DNA of 37,539 bases from Entamoeba histolytica HM-1:IMSS. Lineage: Eukaryota; Evosea; Mastigamoebida; Endamoebidae. Positions 30,501 to 37,539 of the stretch are shown here, in pieces (within the stretch, counting starts at the first letter, position 1; each line of letters opens with the position of its first letter). The translations under genes were made by a program, and so were the position numbers. The notes under the pieces are model-generated. The model ran no database searches. It was not told where the DNA came from and saw only the letters and a list, made by a program, of their open reading frames with translations. Where the stretch lies: contig NW_001915019.1 of the NCBI RefSeq assembly GCF_000208925.1, positions 1 to 37,539 of the forward strand. The letters are read 5' to 3'.

Positions 30501-30807
30501 TAGGCATACCAGTACAATGAAATCCAAATGGAAACATTACTGCTTCTCTTTTTAATTTATGATAACGTGCTGCAAATTCTGCTTTAGTAACTGTAAATGT
30601 ATGTCCTAAATGAAGTCTACCATTCATATATGGGAATGGGAATGTAACCATATATTTCTTTTGATTTGGATCAATAGGTCCTGTTTCATATAAATGGGCA
30701 TCATTCCATTGTTTGTTTAATTCAGTTTCAATTGCAGCAAGCTCATCTCTTTTAGCAAATGACTTTGGTTTTTCTTGTTTTTGTTGTGTATGAGTGTCAG
30801 CAGACAT
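27589..30807 (-). CDS. LARS1: Cytosolic leucyl-tRNA synthetase, 1072 aa
   Basis: Class I leucyl-tRNA synthetase of the archaeal/eukaryotic cytosolic type; it charges tRNA-Leu with leucine. The HIGH motif is HLGH (66-69, in PYMNGRLHLGHTFTVTKAEF) and the KMSKS motif is KMAKS (721-725, in NNEKMAKSTGNF). The CP1 editing insertion includes GTLRPETMYGQTNCWIHP and the EDKGTGIVTSVPSDSPDD block typical of LeuRS editing sites. WACSRNFGLGTLIPWD marks the zone before the catalytic second half. The anticodon-binding and C-terminal region runs from about 800 to the end. Length matches eukaryotic cytosolic LeuRS (about 1050-1180 aa). No mitochondrial targeting sequence is visible, as expected in an organism with mitosomes. 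It converges with the Yak1-type kinase gene (190 bp between stops). Confidence 0.97.
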   Translation of the reverse strand: MSADTHTQQKQEKPKSFAKRDELAAIETELNKQWNDAHLYETGPIDPNQKKYMVTFPFPYMNGRLHLGHTFTVTKAEFAARYHKLKREAVMFPFGFHCTGMPIKACADKLKTEIEKYGCPPVFPVEQESKPVETQKVNVETLDVHRSAKAKTKQKGGKHQWDILKSNGIPESEIPKFVDPLHWLQYFPPLGVEDLKLMGVAVDWRRSFITTDHNPYFDSFIRWQFLKLKEMGKIQFGKRYTIYSPLDGQPCADHDRASGEGVIPQEYVAIKMKVIESKSELINKLMKEGKSVFLIAGTLRPETMYGQTNCWIHPDINYKLFEMKNGEIVVCTQRCGNNLVYQELLKEAPVDYKAVSIGSVKGSELLGTALKAPLTSYDKIYTLPMTTILEDKGTGIVTSVPSDSPDDYMNVYTLKNKPEYRKKMGVADEWVMPFELIEICEIPEMGRRAAETACHELKIKSPNDRKLLDQAKEKVYTQGFYNGVLTVGKYNGQKIKDAKVPIKAEMIENGEAFVYSEPTSTVISRSGDECVVSLCDQWYITYGEEEWKNETLKRVEKMETYHNSTRETLKHGLNWMNQWACSRNFGLGTLIPWDKRYLIESLSDSTIYMAYYTIAHYLQGNLNGSEQGIGHIAPEQMTPEVWDYLFAEKEMPENTTIPKETLTKMKQEFEYWYPFDVRVTGKDLLTNHCLFCLYTHTAMFGEDKFPKGMRANGHLLINNEKMAKSTGNFLSLTDGIELYTSDGMRIGLADAGDGVEDANFAKETADNGLLRLHTLLQWIKETLQLIKDNKCCNDEPNTFADKTFEAQINASVHATDAAYLKMLFREALHKGFYELTLARDSYIAYCETVGIPMNAQLLKKYIEIQIKLLYPIAPHFCDYVWRDLLGNKTFLWNERFPEVPEANVQILNEAEYLAKIVYKFRSSVESYCHPKPKKGQKAIVNEPPKEAEIMVGTITPDWQLECAKVLKEIVTIVDDVPTFPPQKELASRLCLNALIKKNSKKAMSFAMMLVENVKKSGLKALDLALQFNEVSFLESQITYIKNVLKLEKVTVTSIKTPDEKLIPGEPVMTSFK

Positions 30808-30835
30808 AGATATAATTGAACTTAGACACTCAAGG

Positions 30836-30843
30836 TTTAAATA
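30836..30843 (-). promoter_or_regulatory. TATA-like element upstream of LeuRS
   Basis: On the minus strand this reads TATTTAAA, 29 nt upstream of the ATG, matching the core of the Entamoeba TATA consensus GTATTTAAA(G/C) and lying at the usual distance given very short 5' UTRs. It sits within the near-palindrome GGTTTAAATAAACC (30834-30847). Confidence 0.6.
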
Positions 30844-30975
30844 AACCCTAATTTTATTTTATATAGAAAAAGAAAGAAAAGATGATGGTATGTGTTTGTT
30901 TATTCTTCTTCTTTGAAATATCATCATTTTAAAAGAATTTAACCTTGAAACTCTTCTATGAATAATTTGAGTAAT

Positions 30976-31669
30976 TTAGAAACGAGGAACAGATGCTCTC
31001 CCATTGTTTATAAGAATCAAAATTATATCAGAAAATCCACCAAAAATTGTTGCCCAAAGAGAGTAAAATGGAATAATTTCTGTTGACAGTTGTTTTGTTT
31101 TAAAGTAATTAAAAATTGCTCCTACTATAACACCAATAACTATGACTGCAAACAAATATCGTAATATAACTAAAAATTTATTTGTTACAACTGTCTTTGG
31201 ATCAAATTTACACATTGCTGGTGTAATAACATCAAAATTGATTGTACAATGGTCTGGTTGTGTTACGACTGCAGCTTGAGTTTGTCCACACCTTGTAACA
31301 ACAGTAGTTTTAAAATTTTCTTTACCACAAGACTCTCCCGTATATTGGTATGTAATTGTTTCTAAAGGATAAGTAATAAATTTGTTTTAAACTCTACTAC
31401 TAATTCTTCAAACTCTTTAATACATCCGTTGAAATTTTTTGTGTTTCAACATTGGCAATGTAATAATAAACATTCTCAATTTTTGCTACACCATTAATTC
31501 CATTATCAAATTCTGGTAGTGATGAACATATTTGTACAACATATTGATTATCTCCAGATGATGCTGTTACTTTTGAATATGGGATATAAGAGTAAATGCT
31601 ATTTCCGTCGATTGAACATTTGGGAATTTTAACAGCACAAACAATGCTTACAAATAATAAGAACAACAT
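30976..31669 (-). CDS. Small MRH/ATG27-like type I membrane protein, 213 aa, one intron
   Basis: Exons 31414-31669 and 30976-31361 (256 and 386 nt) give 214 codons including the stop. The product has a signal peptide (1-12, MLFLLFVSIVCA), a luminal domain with six cysteines (KCSID, QICSS, ESCGK, TRCGQ, DHCTI, MCKFD), a TM helix (LVILRYLFAVIVIGVIVGAIF), and a second hydrophobic stretch (FYSLWATIFGGFSDIILILI) before the end. Six cysteines, with QICSS, YQYTGESCG and VVTRCGQ spacing, recall mannose-6-phosphate-receptor-homology domains as in ATG27/MRL1 proteins of Golgi-endosome traffic. This assignment is by pattern only. The gene lies directly downstream, on the same strand, of a truncated LINE whose coding end is 66 bp from the ATG. 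Confidence 0.6.
31362..31413 (-). other. Intron of the MRH/ATG27-like gene (52 nt)
   Basis: Donor GTTTGA (variant of GTTTGT), acceptor CCTTTAG. It is phase 1; the only GT in phase with the acceptor that avoids the TAGTAGTAG stops in exon 1, so the model is constrained even though the donor is not consensus. Confidence 0.6.
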
Positions 31670-31735
31670 ACTAAAAATATTAATATTTTTTAGATCTTTT
31701 TTATTTTTAATTTCTTTTTAATAAAATTTAATTAA

Positions 31736-32350
31736 TTAAGTATTAATAGAATTAATTTCTATTATTCCTTCATTGGATGAGACTAATCCCATCTATGAGT
31801 CTTTTTCTAGTATTTCTACTCACTATATTTTGTTGTGATAGAAGTGGTATTCAATGAATCCATCATGTCTTTTATTTCAATGGTTTTTTACTTCTTTCTC
31901 GATGTCAATCTCAATTTTTAATTCTTTAATTAATCTGATACTTTCTTTATTCACTAGTCCATTTATTGAAATTACTACTGGAATTATTCTGACATCTTTT
32001 ATTTTCTTTATTTTCATTAGAATATTCTTTAATTCCTTATACATATTTCTTTTCTTCCAATATGCTCCATTAATATTGTGATCAGCCACAATAGTCATAT
32101 CAAATATTAGACTAGTTTGATTCTTTTTATCTATTATATATATATGTCTGGTATTTTGTGATATTGTCATTCACTTTTAGGCATTATTTGTTTGTTCCAT
32201 ATCATTGTGATGTCTTTATATTGGAATACTGTTTCATATGGGGATTTTTATATTGAATATTTCCTGTGTATTTTCTTATTAATCAATATTATAATGCCAA
32301 TATTGTCATGTTTTTCTATTTGTGGTTTTTTATGACCAATACAAGATACA
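31736..32350 (-). mobile_element. LINE C: 5'-truncated LINE fragment of the LINE A family
   Basis: Only the 3' end of ORF2 is present. It aligns closely with 8745-9356 of LINE A, including LIFDMTIVADHNINGAYWKKR, VRIIPVVISING and the terminal EINSINT before TAA (31736-31738). Homology begins abruptly near 32350 at TATCTTGTATT, typical of 5' truncation during target-primed reverse transcription. The endonuclease PD codons survive, but a TA-repeat expansion shifts the frame next to them. Where LINE A has TGA at 9024, this copy has GGA (Gly). Confidence 0.9.
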
Positions 32351-32403
32351 TTTTCAAAAAAAAATAAAAAAAAACAAATATTAGATATATCCACAATTGT
32401 ATA
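32351..32403. other. A/T homopolymer junction between two LINE copies
   Basis: Runs of nine A on the plus strand separated by T and C, between the end of LINE B ORF2 (32404) and the 5' break of LINE C. On the element strand it is a T-rich tail, probably the 3' UTR of LINE B or the target of the LINE C insertion. Confidence 0.5.
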
Positions 32404-35400
32404 TTATGAATATTGAGAAGTGTTTATTTCACTTTCTTCATTATGCTCTATTGGTGTAATAGAGTTCATTTCTAGCATGCTCGCATTAGATTGTTCTTCT
32501 TCTATTGTGCTGTCAGAATTGAATGTGTAAAACATTAAGTCTTTCATACTTTTTTATAATTATTGTTCGTAGGATTTTGGAAAAGTCTAATTTTAATTTC
32601 AGTGATTTTAATCTTCTTACTGACTCTTTGTGAATTAATCCATTTATTGATAATATAACAGGTATTATTTCTACTTATTTTATTTCTCTATTGTTTCTTA
32701 TTTTCTCTTGTAATTCTTTGTATTTATTTATTTTATGAATATAATTTAATTCTAAATTATTATCTTGACATATAGCAACATATATAATATATCATTTCTT
32801 TTCTTTCATATTTTGATATTATATATCTTGTCTTCTATTATTGAATGAATTGTCACTAACAAATAAATCTTTATTGTAAGTTATAACCATTTTATCATTA
32901 TTAATACATTTTGGAGGATTATTAAAATCAATTGAATCAAATTCATTAAAATGGGTAATTAATAAATGTTTAAATATTTGTTTACATATATAATCATGTT
33001 TTGATATTTGATTCGTTTTCATTACAGGACATCCTAACAAGATATGAATAATAGATGCAATTGTGTTATGACAATGTTTACAATATTTTAAAGCATCATT
33101 TTGGAGTATTTTTGCTTTAATACTTCATTTCATACTTACACCTTCTTGCATCTTTACTATTTTGAGGAATGCATTTCTTTTTATATTTAATGACCTCCAA
33201 GTGGCTACTGTTAATTTCTTATCATTGAAAGTGCCATTTGCACATCTTATATATTCACCACATTTCTTTTCTTTCCATTCACTTAAATATCTATCATTTA
33301 ATTCATTATTTACCCATTCAAATACATTCTTTACATTGTTCTTTCTTTCATTTATTTCTATTACATTCATTAATTCATTAAAATTAATCTTCTTACCAAA
33401 TACTTTCTTCATTCTTTTAATTATTCAATTTAGATTTTCTTTTATTGCTTCTATCATTTCTCATATTCCTGTGTTTGATCTCCACTTATATTTTAAATAT
33501 ATTCTTAATAATTCTTTACCACATTCATCTCTTGCTGACATTAATCCTAATCCCAATTCATTCATTTTAACATATAATCTACTTTTTGGGATATTTCTAC
33601 TGTATAATTGGAGTTGTATTAATGATTTTCTTATTTGTTTATCTATCTTCTCCAATTCTCATAGTTTCCATGGGACAATACTAAATTCATATCTTAATTT
33701 GGAGATTATATCACTATTAATCTTTCTTATTGTATTGAGGCTGCTGTATTTCATAGTGTTTAATGATGATAAAATAGAAGATACAACATTTAATATTCTT
33801 GTACAATATTTATTAATATTTATTTTATCTCATATTTCAATATCAAGATATTTATAATGATTGTTATTAGTTACTCGTGTTAATTCAACAATTTCTCAAT
33901 TTATTTGACTATTAATATTAGTCATTATCAAACTCTTTTCTACATTAATTTTTAATCATACTGCATTAAATATTTATTTAGTCAATTTGTATGATTTCCA
34001 TTTCATCGAGGCTATTAGTCGTTATTTTTAAATCATCCATATACAATATGTGGTTTAACTGGACTTGTTTTTCTTCTCCATTCATTTTAATATTTAATTT
34101 GCTTATTTGTTTATCTAATTGTTTAGATAATATATCAATAGATAATACAAATAAAAGTAGAGATAAACTATCATTTGTATTATTCCTCTTTCTACATTAA
34201 TCATACCTACACTTTCTTGATTGTAATACAAATTAAGTTGTGTATTATTTAATATATATAATATATTATTAATTACTGCTAGTGGGATATTAAAATATAT
34301 TAAACATTGTTTAATCCATTGATGATTAATACTATCATATGCTTTAGAGACGTCATAATATGTTTCTACCAACTTCCATTTATTATTTATTAATAATTGT
34401 TGGATTATAGTGTTATATAATAATCCTTCTTTTGATGCATATGTATATTTTTACGTCCAATTTGATTTAATGAGAGTTGTTTTTCAATTGGATTTAGCAT
34501 CAATTTGCTTTCTATTTTCATCATTAATATTGATGTATACACTTTTAACAGACAATTTAAACAAGTTATTGGTCTGTAATTCTGTGGGTCTAATTTATCT
34601 CCTTTTTTATATATTAATATTGTCCTTCCTTGAATAAAATGAGGAGGTATTTCATTAGGATTATTTAACCATTCATTAAATAATTTTAATAAATATTTCA
34701 TTGGTTGTTCTAAATATTTAATCAAAAATCCTTGTATTTTATCAACTCCCGGTGCCTTCTAGTTAGCAATAAATTTAATAGCACAGTCTAGTTCATTGGG
34801 AGTGATTATTGACATTCTATCATTAATTCTATTTTCAATTAATATTTCATATAAATTAATATTCAGGAAATCTATATTAGTATTATTTTCATAGATTCCT
34901 TTCCAGAAATTAATAGTGGAGATATTATCTGGATATTCATCTTCTTTAGACTTATTTAGATGTTGTCTTTTTCCATATTTCATCATTTTATAATTCCATC
35001 TTATTCTTTTCCAATTATTCTTTCTTGCTTCTATTTCTTTTCTTTTCATCTTTCGGATGTATTTATAATAGTTTATTTGTTCAATTGTTTTTATTTTAAT
35101 ATGATATATATCATATTTCTTAATATGTAATATTCTTTTCAATTTCATATATTGTTTATTATGGAGTAAATATCTTATTCTACATATTTTTGACTGTAAT
35201 ATCCTTTCTATACTTCTCTTTCCACTTCTTTCTTGTTTATTTTTATTAATGATGTTAATAGTAGAAGATACTGATTTAATATAATGATAATAATCATCTA
35301 ATGTATTGATTGATATTTCATTTTTATTAATAATATTAATTATTTGATGTACTTTCTTCTTATTGTAATAATAGTTAATAAATTGTACATCTTCTTGTTC

Positions 35401-35748
35401 TTTCATTTCTTCTTCTTTAAATATTTTCATTACCTCCTCTTCTTCTATTTCTTCTTTCTTGTTCACTTTTGATATTATTTCTTTTAATTCATTATCTTTC
35501 CATTGATGTTTTATTATTTCTTCTTCCATTATTCTATTGATTTCTCTTTTATTTTCATTCTTTATTTTAAATGTCTTCTTTATTATTTCTTTACATTCAT
35601 TAATATCATTAACTTTAATTCCAAATTCATGTATTAATCTTTCTATTATTTCTTCTTTTAGTTGACCTCTTAATTTTCTTTCAAATAATTTCAAAGCAAA
35701 ACATTTATAAAGTGTTAAAATTTCTTCTTTTCTATCTGTTTGCTTCAA
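32404..35748 (-). pseudogene. LINE B ORF2: reverse transcriptase/endonuclease with many TGA interruptions
   Basis: The N-terminal part (35748-34759) is an intact 329-codon helical region that aligns with 6100-7070 of LINE A. It ends at a TAG where LINE A has the Trp of NWKA. RT motifs follow: GRTILIYKKGDK..PQNYRPITCLN, YYDVSKAYDSINHQW (domain A), a one-base deletion at the GIIQGDSL motif, and YMDD at 34032-34043. From about 33966 to 32822 one frame is open for about 380 codons except for seven TGA codons (33956, 33896, 33830, 33659, 33461, 33425, 33125). The zinc-binding part of the endonuclease region (YCKHCHNT...LLGCPVMK...) survives near 33010-33080; the following PD motif is QD (RRQDI). 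Confidence 0.85.
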
Positions 35749-35769
35749 TTGTTTTTTTGATTATCTAAT

Positions 35770-36319
35770 TCAAATGTGGTGATCTTCTTATGCTGAATAT
35801 CCATTTCTTCAATGAAATTCTGCATTAACTTTCTTTTTTTAGAAGATCATCTTCACTTGATGATATTTCATCAGCTACTACCACATTGGGGGTGAGGTCA
35901 TTTACTATTTGTGTTTCAGATGAGTCTGTTATATTGTCATTTTACCTCATCTTTCTTTTTTTCTTCTTGTGTATTTTTATTTTCTAATTTAGATAATTTA
36001 TCTTTCAGGAATAATAATTGTTGTGTTAAATTATTTACTTCAGACATTTTCCTTTCAGATTCAGCATGGAATTTGAATATTTTTTTATCGCACTCGTGGT
36101 TTTTGTGCTTATCTCATTCTCATGCTTCTTCTTTAATGCCATAATATCTTTTGTTAATTTCTTAATGGTTTGGTCTTTTATTTGTATTTCATTTTTCATT
36201 TCTTCTTTCATATCCTCCTCCACTTTTTTCTATTTCTTCTGCTCTTTTTCTTCTCTTCATGATTATTCTTTATTTTTATTAGACTCTTTATCATCGTCTT
36301 CTTCACTTTCAATACTCAT
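35770..36319 (-). pseudogene. LINE B ORF1 remnant: coiled-coil protein
   Basis: Likely start at ATG 36317-36319 (MSIESEEDDDKESNKNKE), then TAA/TGA/TAG close together, then a coiled coil (36035-36223, EEDMKEEMKNEIQIKDQTIK) and, after a frameshift near 36110, a second coiled-coil stretch (SEVNNLTQQLLFLKDKLSKL). A further open segment (near 35850-35935) is Asp/Glu/Ser-rich. This ORF1 is much shorter than that of LINE A and lacks its N-rich basic start. Confidence 0.65.
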
Positions 36320-37336
36320 TACATAGTTATTGTATATTCTATTGTCTTTAATCTCAATAAGATCGAAGGTGGTACATCTGAAACACTACACATAAACCCT
36401 AGTACAAATTCAAGCTTCTACTTTCCCAGTTATTATCTGATTATGATACTGTATTTGAATATGAAATATATTAGATAAGATTGCAGATGGTGTAGCAAGA
36501 TATTATGATTAAATATTCCATATTGTAATATATGAATTGGTATTCAATAATAAATAAATTATAAATATACATTAACCAAGGAAAATGATCAACTGAAGTG
36601 TTGTTAAGAATAAAAAGATTTGATCATAATAATAAGTAGTAATGAAACATCCTCTTCCGTTTTTCATAAAATAAAATAAAGTAGAAATAAGGAAATGACA
36701 TTATTTAAAGTTAAATCAGAAATCAAAACAAACAAAAACTTAAAAAAGAAGGATTAAGTGAAAGGGTTTGAAAGATATTAATATGAAGAAATAAAGCAAA
36801 GAAGTGGTTTCTTCCTCATACTCCTTTAAAAACCTAAAGAATATGTTAAACAAAGAATTTATTCTTAAAAAAACAAACAAGCTCAAAGATGTTATTATTC
36901 TCCACTGATTCAGAAAGAATAGATGAAAATTCTATTAACACATAATTAACTAATTTTTATTTATTTCATATTATTTATCTGATATTTTAGATTTATTTAT
37001 TCATTTCTTTTTATTTTATTGAAATTATTTTTTGATGTATTTTATTGAAATTATTTATTTGTTGATTTAAATATAATTATTTGTCAATAAAACATTGATT
37101 TTCATTTATTTTATTCCATATTCATTTTAAAAAAATTCTTAGTTATATTCATTACAATAATTAAATAATTCATCAATAAATGAAGAAGAAATAATTTAAT
37201 TACAATATAAATGAGAAATACTATTTGAATTTATTTTAATGAATAAACAATAAATTAATGTTTAATGACTTTATCCTATTGTTCAGACGAGAATTTCTTC
37301 CCATTATTCACTCTCTCCAGAGTATACTTTCTAATT
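36320..37336. other. Intergenic region between two LINEs
   Basis: About 1 kb of AT-rich sequence. The first 100-200 bases probably include the 5' UTR of LINE B. The part around 37275-37336 lies just beyond the stop of LINE D and is probably its 3' UTR. I see no gene, tRNA or clear SINE in between, though a short SINE-like remnant cannot be excluded. Confidence 0.45.
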
Positions 37337-37539
37337 TTATTCTTCTACATTTCTGTATTTTCCTAAATTATCAACACAATATTTTGTATGTTTTTTCATA
37401 TTTGATATTACAATATCTTTTACCATTATTTTCAGTCGAATTTTAATTCATTCATTTCTTAATATTCTAACTGTTTCTTTGTTTATTAATCCTCATACTG
37501 TTATTACAACTGGGATGATTATTAATCTTATTAATCTTT
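37337..37539 (-). mobile_element. LINE D: 3' end of a third LINE, cut by the window edge
   Basis: Read on the minus strand from the window edge, the frame gives IIIPVVITV-TGA-GLINKETVRILRNE-TGA-IKIRLKIM and ends at TAA (37337-37339). It aligns with VRIIPVVISINGLMNKESIKLIKEL of LINE A. The rest of the element lies outside the window. Sequence divergence from LINEs A, B and C suggests a further family. Only TGA stops interrupt the visible frame. Confidence 0.75.

Larger units (their letters stand above)
32404..36319 (-). mobile_element. LINE B: degenerate LINE of a second family
   Basis: A 3.9-kb EhLINE-type element with the same order of parts as LINE A but clearly diverged protein sequence, so another family. 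ORF1 begins about 36319; ORF2 runs from 35748 or slightly upstream to a TAA at 32404-32406 (C-terminus ...SEINTSQYS). Frameshifts and stops make it inactive, but the reverse transcriptase core retains YMDD (34032-34043). 5' UTR and target-site duplication not identified. Confidence 0.9.

Noticed and set aside
32822..33966. A whole-genome alternative code with UGA as Trp
   Set aside because: Host genes in the window keep TGG for Trp and no internal TGA; TGG also occurs within LINE B, and several TGA sites align with Gly, not Trp.
36035..37446. Open frames on the plus strand opposite the LINE cluster
   Set aside because: They are F/I/L/S-rich shadows of the LINE ORFs read on the minus strand.

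Overview
The window looks like nuclear DNA of an Entamoeba species, most likely the E. histolytica/dispar/nuttalli group. It is extremely AT-rich, the genes are compact and tightly packed, and the introns are short (51-118 nt), mostly with GTTTGT donors and TAG acceptors. Coding sequences resemble Entamoeba families (TLDc proteins, PH-RhoGAP, single-LIM proteins), and degraded LINEs of the EhLINE type (coiled-coil ORF1, reverse transcriptase plus restriction-like endonuclease ORF2) are present. The species call is inference; no rRNA or tRNA gene was seen.

Left arm (1-10.75 kb), gene-poor. A perfect 233-bp inverted repeat (1-233 and 2398-2630) brackets about 2.1 kb carrying one intact TLDc gene on the minus strand. 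About 2.1 kb of AT-rich DNA with at most a faint gene fossil follows, then a nearly full-length but broken LINE on the plus strand (about 4768-9356), then 1.4 kb without recognisable genes.

Centre (10.75-31.67 kb), a dense island of 13 genes: NIF3-like, AVL9-like DENN protein, an unknown 173-aa protein, RNF123/KPC1-like SPRY-RING E3 ligase, TLDc protein, seven-TM GOST-like receptor, Dna2-like nuclease with a decayed helicase half, four-TM protein, LIM protein, PH-RhoGAP, Yak1-type kinase, cytosolic leucyl-tRNA synthetase, and a small MRH/ATG27-like membrane protein. Four proteins required splicing to assemble; in three multi-exon models the total length is a multiple of three and the domains join correctly, and the fourth joins four-TM halves across a 60-nt intron. 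These genes are not an operon or single pathway: they cover trafficking, ubiquitination, signalling, DNA processing and translation.

Right arm (31.7-37.5 kb), a LINE cluster on the minus strand: a truncated 3' fragment (31736 to about 32350) of the same family as the left LINE, a longer element of another family (about 32404-36319), and the 3' end of a third element cut by the window edge (37337-37539). One frame of the middle element stays open for about 1.15 kb except for seven TGA codons, with no TAA or TAG. This, the inverted-repeat TLDc unit and the Dna2-like protein with lost helicase motifs are the most unusual observations.
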